This document shows, in pieces, positions 7,331 to 16,290 of a DNA stretch of 64,000 nt. A program made the position numbers and the translations under genes. Within the stretch, counting starts at the first letter, position 1, and every line of letters begins with the position of its first letter. The notes beneath the pieces were generated by a model that was not told the origin of the DNA, made no database searches, and worked only from the letters and a program-made list of their open reading frames with translations. Source of the DNA: Desulforapulum autotrophicum HRM2 (GTDB lineage: Bacteria; Desulfobacterota; Desulfobacteria; Desulfobacterales; Desulfobacteraceae). The DNA lies in NCBI RefSeq assembly GCF_000020365.1, contig NC_012108.1:868001-932000 (forward strand), read 5' to 3'.

Positions 7331-9178
7331 TTAAAATGAGTTGGCATGCATGGTGACGGCAGGGTTCGTTCCCTGGGCAATGGCCTTAAGCTTTCCCATG
7401 GTTGCCGGTAAAAGAGTGTTGATGAAAAATTCGGCAGTCGTGATCTTGCCATGGTAAAAGGCGGCGTTTTTGTTGTTTGCTAAAATTTCATCAAGTGAAT
7501 TGGCATTTGATTTGTTCAAGATATCATCCAGGGAGGGCTGGGCAACGTTTGCCCGCCACAGCAGCATCCACGCCATGATCACATCCCCTGTGGCTTCAAG
7601 CAAAGGATGGGCAAAGGCAAAGGTGGATTTGAACTGTGGGCCCCTGATACCCTGGGTCATTTTTGTGCAGGTGGTTTCAAGCAATTCTGCCGCAGCCGTT
7701 ACTTTTTCTCCCATCATCTCCAGCCCTTCGGTCTCCATTGCCCTCTGGCCAGTTTTTTTAATTTCTTCAACAAGGGATGTGAGAAAGGCGCCCTTGGCCA
7801 TGGTCAGTTTCCTGCCAAGGAAATCCATGGCCTGGATGCCGTTTGCTCCCTCGTAGATTGAGCAGATTTTGCAGTCCCTGACCAGCTGTTCCATGGGGTA
7901 TTCCCGGGTATAGCCGTAACCGCCAAATACCTGCATGGCATCCACGCACACGTCAAAGCCCCGTTCGCTGCAATAGGCCTTGACAATGGGGGTGAGAATT
8001 TCAGTGAGACCCTGGTAACGATCCTTTTCCGCCTGGGTGTCTGCACAATGGCCCTTGTCAATGCAGAAGGCCGTGTAATAGAGCAGGCTTCGCATGCCTT
8101 CCACATGGGCTTTCATCTTGGTGAGCATGCGACGGACGTCCGGGTGCTGGATGATGGGGACCTGGGGGGCTGAACTGTCCCGGCTTGTTTCAAGGGAACG
8201 GCCCTGGCATCGGGTGCGGGCATAGTCAAGGGCGTAGAGGTAGGCACATGAGGCGTGGGTGGCTGCCTGGGTTCCCACCTCCAGACGTACCTCGTTCATC
8301 ATGTGGAACATGATCTGCATACCCTGGTTTTCCTTGCCCAGCAAAAATCCCCGGCATTGGCCCTTGCTGCCAAGGGATAGACTGCATGTGGGGCTTCCGT
8401 GGAGTCCCATCTTTTCTTCAACGCCCGTGCATACCACATCATTGGATTCGCCAAAGCTGCCGTCCTCGTTGACCCAGATTTTGGGAACGATGAAGATGGA
8501 GATACCCCGGGTACCGGCAGGAGCGCCTTCAATCCTGGCAAGTACCGGATGGATGATGTTATCCGTAAGGTTCTGCTCGCCGTTGGTGATGAAGATCTTG
8601 TTGCCCGTGATGGAGTAGGTGCCATCGTCGTTTTTTGTGGCAGTGGTGGTCAGAGCTCCCAGATCAGATCCGGCAGAGGGTTCGGTCAAAAGCATGGATC
8701 CACCCCACTCAAGGGTGTAGAGCTTTTCAAGGAAGAGCGCTTTCTGGGCTGGAGTGCCGAAATAATCGATCATTTTGCCCGCACCATGTCCCAGGATCAC
8801 ATAGACCATCATGGTGTAGTTGGCACCGATCAAATAATCCAGGGCTGCCTGGGCAATGGTGTGGGGGAGCCCCTGGCCCCCGAATTCAGGATCGGCTGTA
8901 AGGGCGCCCCATTCTCCCTTGCGAAGGAGGTCAAGTCCCCTTTTAAAGCACTCGGGAACAGTCACGCATCCTCGGTCAAAGTTTACGCCCTGTCGGTCGC
9001 ATTCGGTAAAGGTGGGAAGGATCTCTTTAATGGCAAGGGTCCTTGCCTCCTTGACGACCATGTCTGCCATGGTTTTGTTGATGTCCTTGAATTTTTTCGA
9101 TGCAAGGATGCCCATTGTGTCCAGCTGTTCATAAAGAACAAACTCAATGTCCCGCTGGTCTGCGATCTGTTCTGCCAT
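7331..9178 (-). CDS. Acyl-CoA dehydrogenase, long form with C-terminal extension
   Basis: 615 residues, longer than the classical ~380-residue enzyme and matching the family with an extra C-terminal helical domain. Flavin and substrate motifs are visible: LTEPSAGSDLGAL, KIFITNGEQNLTDNI and VFGGYGYTREYPMEQLVRDC. The catalytic base is the glutamate in CSIYEGANGIQAMDF. It oxidises acyl-CoA to enoyl-CoA, passing electrons to ETF. It is read just before the thiolase gene and just after a TetR-type regulator. Chain-length preference cannot be deduced. Confidence 0.92.
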   Translation of the reverse strand: MAEQIADQRDIEFVLYEQLDTMGILASKKFKDINKTMADMVVKEARTLAIKEILPTFTECDRQGVNFDRGCVTVPECFKRGLDLLRKGEWGALTADPEFGGQGLPHTIAQAALDYLIGANYTMMVYVILGHGAGKMIDYFGTPAQKALFLEKLYTLEWGGSMLLTEPSAGSDLGALTTTATKNDDGTYSITGNKIFITNGEQNLTDNIIHPVLARIEGAPAGTRGISIFIVPKIWVNEDGSFGESNDVVCTGVEEKMGLHGSPTCSLSLGSKGQCRGFLLGKENQGMQIMFHMMNEVRLEVGTQAATHASCAYLYALDYARTRCQGRSLETSRDSSAPQVPIIQHPDVRRMLTKMKAHVEGMRSLLYYTAFCIDKGHCADTQAEKDRYQGLTEILTPIVKAYCSERGFDVCVDAMQVFGGYGYTREYPMEQLVRDCKICSIYEGANGIQAMDFLGRKLTMAKGAFLTSLVEEIKKTGQRAMETEGLEMMGEKVTAAAELLETTCTKMTQGIRGPQFKSTFAFAHPLLEATGDVIMAWMLLWRANVAQPSLDDILNKSNANSLDEILANNKNAAFYHGKITTAEFFINTLLPATMGKLKAIAQGTNPAVTMHANSF

Positions 9179-9202
9179 GCTTTTTCCTGTCCCCCTGTTC
9201 TA

Positions 9203-9796
9203 TTATGGTTTGATGCCTTTAAAAATCAAATCGGTTATGTGCCGGGCCGTCTCGTCCGTTGAAATGGCTTTGTTGAAGATGGCCCGGTTCATACAAGAGT
9301 GTTCGATGGCGCCAAAGATGGTATTCCGGATAAAGGTGGCGGGGATATCCCGTCGTATTTCGCCTGCTGCTACACCCTGTTCAATGAGGGTCATGATGAT
9401 TTTGTTGAGGATCCTGACCTGCTGGTATGCCTTGCTTTCAAAGTAGTCGTCACTGTTTCTCACCTCCAGGAGAATGATTCGTGCAAAGACCCGGTGGTTG
9501 GCATAGCGGTCGATGCACGACCAGATCACCTTCTGGAGACGGTTCAGGGGGCCGTCGATGCCCTTAAGATCCCGCCGGATCTGGGCGAGGAAGTCTTCGT
9601 AATGGACGGACAGCACCTGGTGAAGGATGTCCCGTTTATCCTTGAAATATTTATAGATCAGCCCTTCGGTAACCCCGGCGGTTCTGGCAATCTCTGCAAT
9701 GGTAATAGAGGCGAAGTGTCTCTCCTCCAGAAGGTGTCGCAGGGCTTTGAGGATTTTTCTCTTTCCCGGTGGAAATGGATTCCCTAACTGTTCCAT
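9203..9796 (-). CDS. TetR-family transcriptional regulator
   Basis: 197 residues. The N-terminal helix-turn-helix is typical: ITIAEIARTAGVTEGLIYKYF followed by KDKRDIL. The C-terminal part is helical and diverged, as usual for ligand-binding domains. It is the first gene of a unit with acyl-CoA dehydrogenase and thiolase, so it probably senses an acyl-CoA and autoregulates the unit (FadR/PsrA-like logic). An imperfect inverted repeat TAAGT-N7-ACTTA at 9905-9921 upstream is a candidate operator. Confidence 0.87.
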   Translation of the reverse strand: MEQLGNPFPPGKRKILKALRHLLEERHFASITIAEIARTAGVTEGLIYKYFKDKRDILHQVLSVHYEDFLAQIRRDLKGIDGPLNRLQKVIWSCIDRYANHRVFARIILLEVRNSDDYFESKAYQQVRILNKIIMTLIEQGVAAGEIRRDIPATFIRNTIFGAIEHSCMNRAIFNKAISTDETARHITDLIFKGIKP

Positions 9797-10296
9797 GGGC
9801 CTTTCAGGTATGTTTTATTTACCTGCCCCGTTGTTGACTTATTGTATGTTATATCAGTTTGTTGTCGTGTGAAGATAGTCTTATCTCCATGTTGATAATT
9901 ATGGTAAGTGATAGTTACTTATTCGAATGGAGGATGTCAAGGAAAAATTTTAGGTCAGGTGCAGTCCATGCCCAGATCTGTGGCCATGAAATTGTCAGCT
10001 CTTTTTACATCTTGTAAAAAAATATCGCATTCATTTTCCAGGGATCAACCTGTGGATGGACAAGGGCAAGCGGATCGCCCCTCTGTTTGCCGTGGCCCAT
10101 GGAGATGCTTTCTTCCCGAATTTTGTGGCCACGTGTCAACCGATTATAAGGGAATAGGGGCCCTGGGGGTAAGAATTTTAGAAATTGGCACAACACTTGC
10201 TGATATCCCTAGGTGGGGGACCTGATCTTTGAATCTTAAATCTTCATGACGTTTGGATGATTGATAACCGCTTTCCTGGACAAAAAAGGAACGGCA
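9797..10296. other. Intergenic stretch between divergent TetR and glp operons
   Basis: About 500 bases without a convincing gene. It contains the TAAGT-N7-ACTTA inverted repeat at 9905-9921. It must hold divergent promoters, but I see no strong -35/-10 pair. Confidence 0.4.
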
Positions 10297-11901
10297 ATGG
10301 AAAAAACAATCGAAACCCAGGTGCTGGTGATCGGAGGCGGGGCAACAGGTACTGGTATTGCCAGGGATCTTGCCCTTCGCGGAGTCAAGCTTATCCTCAT
10401 TGAGAAAAGCGATTTAAATGCCGGCGCTTCCGGAGCAAATCACGGGCTTTTACATTCTGGCGCAAGATATGTCTATACCGATGCCGAGGCTGCCATGGAA
10501 TGCCTGGCAGAAGGGTCGCTTTTAAAACAGATAGCCCCCCATTGTATTGAAGATACCGGTGGACTTTTTGTGGCGGTATCCGGGGATGAGGAGGGGTATA
10601 TCGCTGATTTTCCCGGCCTGTGCCAGCGTTCGGGTATCCCTTGCCAGTCCCTGAATCTAAAAGAGGTCAGGGAGATGGAACCCTGTTTGTCCCCTAATTT
10701 GATCGCCGCCTTTGGGGTGCCCGATGCGGCTATTGACCCCTTTAAACTTTCCATTGAAAACCTCAATGATGCGTTGAACCGGGGCGGGCAATATTATGAC
10801 CATGCCCGGCTGGAATCATTTATCGTTGAACACCATCGTATCGCGGGTGCCCGAATTTTGAACATGGAAACCCGGGAATTGTTTGTCATCAAGGCCGATA
10901 TCTATGTGAGTGCCACAGGTGCCTGGGCTGATTGTGTGGCTGCCCGGGCCGGGGTTCATATCCCCATGGTCTATTCCAAGGGCAGTTTGCTGGTCACGGG
11001 CAGGCGAATGGCAACCCGGGCCATTAATCGTCTAAGACATCCCAGCAACGGCGATATCCTCATGCCCGGCGGTGTGGTTTCCATCCTTGGCACCACATCT
11101 GTAAGAACGGCATCTCCAGACAACCTTTTTCCCAGCGTTGAAGAGGTGGACATGATCATCGACCAGGGTGAACCGATGATACCGGCCCTGGGGCATTGCA
11201 GGTTTATCAGGGCCTATTCCGGGGTCCGCCCCCTGGTCAGTGCAGGTGGGGGGGATGACCGGACCGTGTCCAGGGGGTTTTCCCTTCTGGATCATGCCAG
11301 GGACGGGGTGGATAATTTTATTACCATTACCGGGGGAAAACTGACCACCTTCCGGTTGATGGCGGAAAGAACCTCAGACATGGTCTGTGGCAAACTTGGC
11401 ATTTCTGCTGCTTGTCAAACCCGGGATTTGATCCTTCCCAGAACTGCAGGAGGGGGATGGACCGAGCCAGGGGTTGCCCTGGGCCAGAAGTTTTTCTCCC
11501 GGACCAAGGGAGACCCTTTGTTGTGCGAATGTGAAATGGTACCGGCCAGCGCCATTGACTCCCTTGTTTCCACCATTCGGAAAAACTGGGCAAAGCCAGA
11601 CCTTTTGGCCATTGCCCTGAGAAGTCGTATTGGTAAAGGTCCCTGCCAGGGCGCTTTCTGCAGTGTCCGGGTGCTGTCCCATCTGTACAACCAGGAAGAG
11701 GTGGAAGGGCCCCAGGGGGCCGACGGGCTCCGGCGTTTCTTAAATGAACGGTGGAAGGGGGAACATGCCCTGTTGTGGGGAACCGTCCTTGGCCAGTCTT
11801 CCCTGAAGGAGATGATCCATTGCGGTCTGTTCTGTCTTGAACTTGAACCCCCATATGAGTCAGGGGATCAAACCGGAGAGCCAACAGGAGGGCAAAGATG
11901 A
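10297..11901 (+). CDS. glpA: Anaerobic glycerol-3-phosphate dehydrogenase subunit A
   Basis: 534 residues. FAD-binding N-terminus TQVLVIGGGATGTGIARDLALRG. Family motifs include ASGANHGLLHSGARYVYTD, SATGAWAD and FITITGGKLTTFRLMAE. The C-terminus carries the BFD-type [2Fe-2S] cysteines: LLCECEM and GPCQGAFC, as in GlpA. It oxidises sn-glycerol-3-phosphate to dihydroxyacetone phosphate. I chose the ATG at 10297 because AAGGA lies about 7 bases upstream and the motif starts soon after; an earlier in-frame ATG at 10261 lacks this. It overlaps glpB by ATGA. Confidence 0.9.
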   Translation: MEKTIETQVLVIGGGATGTGIARDLALRGVKLILIEKSDLNAGASGANHGLLHSGARYVYTDAEAAMECLAEGSLLKQIAPHCIEDTGGLFVAVSGDEEGYIADFPGLCQRSGIPCQSLNLKEVREMEPCLSPNLIAAFGVPDAAIDPFKLSIENLNDALNRGGQYYDHARLESFIVEHHRIAGARILNMETRELFVIKADIYVSATGAWADCVAARAGVHIPMVYSKGSLLVTGRRMATRAINRLRHPSNGDILMPGGVVSILGTTSVRTASPDNLFPSVEEVDMIIDQGEPMIPALGHCRFIRAYSGVRPLVSAGGGDDRTVSRGFSLLDHARDGVDNFITITGGKLTTFRLMAERTSDMVCGKLGISAACQTRDLILPRTAGGGWTEPGVALGQKFFSRTKGDPLLCECEMVPASAIDSLVSTIRKNWAKPDLLAIALRSRIGKGPCQGAFCSVRVLSHLYNQEEVEGPQGADGLRRFLNERWKGEHALLWGTVLGQSSLKEMIHCGLFCLELEPPYESGDQTGEPTGGQR

Positions 11902-13187
11902 ACGGACACAGGGACATGGATTGTGACCTTCTGGTCATCGGAGCGGGCCTGGCCGGTATGGTGGCGGCTGTCCGGGCAGCCCACCTTGGGCTGAGAACGG
12001 TTTTGGCCGGAAACTCCGGAGGGCTGATTCTGGTGAGCGGGCTCATGGATTATCTGGGGGTCTATCCCATGGATGCACAGGGTTCTTTGGACGATCCAGC
12101 CCAGGGGCTTGCCTGGCTCCTGGCAAATAATTCGGCCCATCCTTATGGGGGCGCCCGTCATGAACAGATCGTTCAATACTTTGGGTTTTTAAAGGATGTT
12201 CTGGGCAAGGCAGGTCTTGACTATCATCTGTCCCCTGGCCGGAACCTTCCGGTGCTAACTTCCCTGGGAACGATGAAACCCAGTTTTATGGTGCCCAAAA
12301 CCATGGAAAAAGGGACCCATCTTCTGGGGGATGAAAAACGGCTGCTCGTGATTGATATCAAAGGCCTCCAGGGATTCAGCGCACGTCAGGTGGCAGCCAA
12401 GGTGAAGAACCGCCTGGCCCATGTCATTCCCCTGAGTGTTGAAATCCCGGGCGTCAACACAAGCATCCCTCCCCTTGTCCTGGCCGAACGGTTTGAAGAT
12501 CCCCGGGTACAGGAGGTCTTTGCAAGTCAGGTGCTTGCCTATTCAGATCAAGCCGATATTGCGGGGATGCCGGCTGTCTGCGGTATCCATGACAGTCTTG
12601 GTCTCCAGAAAAAACTGGAAACCATGATCGGGTTGGATCTGTTTGAAATTCCGGGTATTCCTCCCTCCATTCCCGGGTTGCGGCTGAAAAATGCCTTTGA
12701 TCGGTTGCTGGCCGCGTCAGGCGTGACATTTTTAAGCAATATCATGATCAAAGATCCTGTATTTAACGGTAAAAAATTTATCTGTACCGGTACCACTGAC
12801 AGCCGCAGCCTGTCTATCTCTGCCAGGGGCGTGGTGCTTGCCACGGGACGATTTCTGGGCAACGGCCTCCACGCCCGCCGGGACCGGATTGTGGAGCCGG
12901 TATTTAACTTGAACGTGCACCAGCCTGTAATGCGCAACCTCTGGCACGAAACCAATTTTTTAGCCCGCCAGGGCCATCAAATCAATCAGGCCGGAGTTGA
13001 AACAGACCCGGGATTCAGGCCCCTCAACGCCAAGGGCCAGCCCGTGTTTTCCCATCTTTACGCCGTTGGCAGTATTCTGGCCCACAATGACTGGGTGCGG
13101 CTTAAATCCGGGGCCGGGGTTTCCCTGGTCTCTGCCTGTACTGCAGTGGATGGTTTTTGTCGGAAAAACTGGGGGGTGGAATCATGA
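11898..13187 (+). CDS. glpB: Anaerobic glycerol-3-phosphate dehydrogenase subunit B
   Basis: 429 residues, close to the usual GlpB length. N-terminal dinucleotide-binding motif DLLVIGAGLAGMVAAVRAA; the C-terminal part has GVVLATGRFLGNGL and the flavin-contacting HLYAVGSILAHNDW with SGAGVSLVSACTA. It works with GlpA and an Fe-S subunit to pass electrons from glycerol-3-phosphate to the membrane. It is coupled by 4-base ATGA overlaps on both sides, so equal-stoichiometry complex formation is likely. Confidence 0.88.
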   Translation: MNGHRDMDCDLLVIGAGLAGMVAAVRAAHLGLRTVLAGNSGGLILVSGLMDYLGVYPMDAQGSLDDPAQGLAWLLANNSAHPYGGARHEQIVQYFGFLKDVLGKAGLDYHLSPGRNLPVLTSLGTMKPSFMVPKTMEKGTHLLGDEKRLLVIDIKGLQGFSARQVAAKVKNRLAHVIPLSVEIPGVNTSIPPLVLAERFEDPRVQEVFASQVLAYSDQADIAGMPAVCGIHDSLGLQKKLETMIGLDLFEIPGIPPSIPGLRLKNAFDRLLAASGVTFLSNIMIKDPVFNGKKFICTGTTDSRSLSISARGVVLATGRFLGNGLHARRDRIVEPVFNLNVHQPVMRNLWHETNFLARQGHQINQAGVETDPGFRPLNAKGQPVFSHLYAVGSILAHNDWVRLKSGAGVSLVSACTAVDGFCRKNWGVES

Positions 13188-14803
13188 TATTTAGAATCCT
13201 CCTGGGCAGTGCGTTGATCATTTTTCTGGCAGGTCTTGTTTATCGTTTCCGGTCCATTCCAGGGGCAGGCCGGTTCGTTGAAAAGGGCAGGGCGTTCCAG
13301 GAAAAGGCGAAATTTGACCTTGATGTACGGGGAGGGCTGCTGAACACGGTATTCCAGACGAAATTGTTCAAGGCAGCAAAACTGAGGTGGCTGGTTCATT
13401 TTCTGGTCGTTTCCGGGTTTGTCTATCTCCTGGTCGTCCATGCCCTGGATGATGTGACTTCGGGGTTGTTTTATTGGTATCAGCCGGGAATTGCACCCTT
13501 CAGGTTTTTGAGAAATCTTGCGGGCGTCTTTGTCGGTCTGGGATGTATCCTTTTTCTGCTTCGCCGGATGAATCGGTTCAGGCCAGGCAATTTTCATATA
13601 AACAGGCCCGGTATAAGTGCATCCCTGTTGATCCTGGCCCTTGTGGGATCCGGGTTTCTGCTGGAATCCTTCCAGATCATATCTGAACCCCGGTTTGACG
13701 AGATGGTGGCAGACTATTCCGAACTGGACGAAGAAAACGGACTCATGGATTTAAAGGGCTTTTGGGTTCAGGAGTATCACCTGGTGGTCAAAGACACGAC
13801 GTTTAAGGCAAGGGTTTTTGAGTCGGGCAGCGATTTAAACCAGGAATACTGCATGGACTGCCACGACAGGCCTGACAGCGCTTTTGTCTCAACTTCCCTG
13901 GCAGGATTTGTAAGGGAGGGGGGCAACCGACTGGCCCGGTTCCGGGTGGACAAATTCCTGTACTGGCTCCATGCTGGTATTGCCCTTGTTTTACTGGCCC
14001 TGGTTCCTTTTACCCGGATGTTTCACCTGATCGCCATTCCCGTGGCAAGCAGCCGCAAGCGGGTTACGCCCCAGTCCCTGGAACAAGGGGGTGAGGGGCT
14101 GGATTTTTTCAGCCTCACGGCCTGCACAGATTGCAGGTTTTGTTCACAGGTCTGCAATGTGTACCCGAATTATCAGATCACGGGCAATGCTGGAATTCTG
14201 CCCCATGTAAAAATTGAGGCCATCCGGACCATGGCAGAAAAAGGGATAGGGGACGCCGGAACCGCGGTCCTTCTACGGTCGGGAAATGATGATTGTGCCC
14301 GGTGTGGCAGGTGCGGGGATATCTGCCCGGCAGGTATTGACCTGGTTCGTTTGTGGGAATCGGCTGATTCCCTTATGGAACATCTAGGCTGTCCGGATAA
14401 TTATACCCAGGTGTTTGACACCCCCCTTGACCAGTGGACAGGAATAACTTTCCCTTCACAGGAACCGGACACCAATACTTTTTGTTTCGGTCTGGCTGAC
14501 CAGGTGGAGGCCTTTGAAAACTGCGTCCAGTGTACCATCTGCACCAATGCCTGTCCCGTGGTGGCCTATGATCCTGATGGAACGGACCTGGGGCCCCACC
14601 AGGTGATGAACCTGTTGCGGCTGGGGAAAAAAGAGATGGCCACGGCATCCCCCATGGTATGGAATTGCCTTACCTGTTATGCCTGCCAGGAATTGTGTCC
14701 CCAGGGCATACGGATCACGGACATTCTTCTTGAGCTTCGGGTCCAGGGGCAGAAAAGGGCAGAGCAGATTAAATTGACTCGATTAACCTCTCAGGGGGGC
14801 TGA
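13184..14803 (+). CDS. Membrane Fe-S/cytochrome subunit of the Glp complex (NarI/HdrE-like + HdrC/GlpC-like fusion)
   Basis: 539 residues. Five transmembrane segments at about 3-22, 67-88, 107-126, 145-166 and 257-279, resembling NarI/DsrM-type b-cytochromes, with histidines H72, H86, H263 and H281 in or near helices. The loop between helices 4 and 5 holds C223-x2-C226-H227, a c-type heme motif. The C-terminal half has four cysteine groups: C314/317/320/324, C371/374/377/381, C447/450/453/457 and C495/498/501/505. The first pair lies between membrane and CCG partner like HdrC/GlpC. The start at 13184 overlaps glpB by ATGA. It probably anchors GlpAB and passes electrons to quinone or a cytochrome. 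Normal GlpC has no membrane domain. Confidence 0.8.
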   Translation: MIFRILLGSALIIFLAGLVYRFRSIPGAGRFVEKGRAFQEKAKFDLDVRGGLLNTVFQTKLFKAAKLRWLVHFLVVSGFVYLLVVHALDDVTSGLFYWYQPGIAPFRFLRNLAGVFVGLGCILFLLRRMNRFRPGNFHINRPGISASLLILALVGSGFLLESFQIISEPRFDEMVADYSELDEENGLMDLKGFWVQEYHLVVKDTTFKARVFESGSDLNQEYCMDCHDRPDSAFVSTSLAGFVREGGNRLARFRVDKFLYWLHAGIALVLLALVPFTRMFHLIAIPVASSRKRVTPQSLEQGGEGLDFFSLTACTDCRFCSQVCNVYPNYQITGNAGILPHVKIEAIRTMAEKGIGDAGTAVLLRSGNDDCARCGRCGDICPAGIDLVRLWESADSLMEHLGCPDNYTQVFDTPLDQWTGITFPSQEPDTNTFCFGLADQVEAFENCVQCTICTNACPVVAYDPDGTDLGPHQVMNLLRLGKKEMATASPMVWNCLTCYACQELCPQGIRITDILLELRVQGQKRAEQIKLTRLTSQGG

Positions 14804-14806
14804 CAA

Positions 14807-15685
14807 ATGAAAGTGGCTTATTTTCCCGGATGTCAAATTACTTTTTCGCTCAAGTCCTATGGAAAGGCAGTGGAGGCGATCATGGCCGCACTGGGGGTGA
14901 CCCTTGTCCGGCTGCCGTTTAATTGCTGCGGGAACCCATCTCGGGGCAAAAACCTTGAAGTGAGTGTTTTTTCGGCCATAAAGAACCTGGTCCTGGCCCA
15001 AAAATATGGACTGGACATCATGACGCCCTGCCAATGCTGTTTTGGTCAGCTTAAATATGGGTTGTACTGGTACGAAAACAGAAAAGCGCTTCGGGATAAA
15101 ATTGACCGGTTGCTGGCAGACCAGGGGCTTTTTTACCCAGGTTCCCCTGGTTCCCCCCCAGGGGAACCTGCCGGGATCAAACATCTGCTCTCATTTTTGT
15201 ACCACGACATTGGGATCGACACCCTGAAAAAAAAGATCACAAGGCCCCTGGCACCTGAAAAAATAGCACTCCAGCATGGATGCCACGCCCTGCGTCCCTT
15301 TTCCGTCACCGGGTTTGACAACCCCTCTGCACCTATAATCTTCAAGACACTGGTGAATATCACGGGCCTTGAGGCCATTGACTGGTCAAAACAAACAGAG
15401 TGCTGCGGCAGCCCAGTGGCCAAAGACAATGAAGCGCTGGCCCTGAAAATGATTACCCATAAGGCGGAAACCGCCAGTCGGGAAGGCGCTGCCCATATCT
15501 GCACGGCCTGTACCCATTGCCAGATCCAGTACCAGGGAAAAGATGCCGCCCATATCCTTTCAGATAAAAACCTTTCGGCCGTTCCCTATCCTTTTTTCCT
15601 GGGCGCCGCACTGGGAATTCCCATTGCTGAAATGACAACCGGTGAAAACCATCAACCCTCCATCACGAACCCTCGCCTCCAATGA
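14807..15685 (+). CDS. CCG-domain protein, HdrB/GlpC C-terminal-like
   Basis: 292 residues. Two cysteine-rich CCG-type modules are visible: PFNCCGNPSRG with TPCQCCFG in the first half, and QHGCHALRP, TECCGSPVAKD and CTACTHCQIQ in the second. This is the HdrB/GlpC C-terminal architecture that binds noncubane or [4Fe-4S] clusters. It begins 3 bases after the membrane subunit, so the two genes together equal a split GlpC with an added membrane module. It is likely the electron-transfer or catalytic Fe-S subunit of the same complex. Its true electron acceptor is not known. Confidence 0.82.
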   Translation: MKVAYFPGCQITFSLKSYGKAVEAIMAALGVTLVRLPFNCCGNPSRGKNLEVSVFSAIKNLVLAQKYGLDIMTPCQCCFGQLKYGLYWYENRKALRDKIDRLLADQGLFYPGSPGSPPGEPAGIKHLLSFLYHDIGIDTLKKKITRPLAPEKIALQHGCHALRPFSVTGFDNPSAPIIFKTLVNITGLEAIDWSKQTECCGSPVAKDNEALALKMITHKAETASREGAAHICTACTHCQIQYQGKDAAHILSDKNLSAVPYPFFLGAALGIPIAEMTTGENHQPSITNPRLQ

Positions 15686-16290
15686 CTGCTTGTCAAGAAA
15701 GTCCATCCTAAAAAGACTTTTTGCCAGGGCATGGCCCTTAAACCTGCAACCTTGATCCACCACCTAAAAAAATGACTCAAGGCGTGCTTCCATTCACGTA
15801 TGAAGAAAAAAACTCAGACAGGCATGACCCTTGTTGGGTAGTTTCGTCCTTTAGTTGTCATCGGGGCAACAATTACTGTGCCTATATTTAGATTCATTTC
15901 ATTTGGAGAAACGATTAGCGGTTGAGGCGCGTAGAAAATCCCTTAAATCGTTTTTAGAGGGGTATAAAAAAACAGGCAGTGGATTTGGGGCAATGGCGAC
16001 CCTTGACATTTCAGTTTGAGTCTGCTCTAATTTTTATCTCAACTTTCGGACTTCAATTTTGATGATCGGGGGCAGGCTTGTGTTATTGGAGGCTGAATCT
16101 TTTATCAGGCTCCATTCTTTTGACAATATCTGGCCCCCTTTCTAAGCCTAACAAAAGTGCAATAATACACTCCTGACCCATGGAACTCCAGATGGCGGAC
16201 CTTGTAACTCCCATATGTTACTAAACCTGTTTCCCGTAAAGATCCCCCACAAGGATTTTACATCGATAAAACAGAAGAGGAGAGTTTAAG
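15686..16290. other. Intergenic stretch, no gene seen
   Basis: About 600 bases. At 15990-16024 it holds a 35-base sequence that matches the 3' end of the CDF transporter gene at 31593-31627 in 31 of 35 positions, including the TGA stop. The rest shows no convincing gene, RNA or terminator. Confidence 0.45.

Noticed and set aside
8399-9262. 287-codon frame opposite the acyl-CoA dehydrogenase
   Set aside because: Antisense shadow; the dehydrogenase on the other strand has all its motifs.
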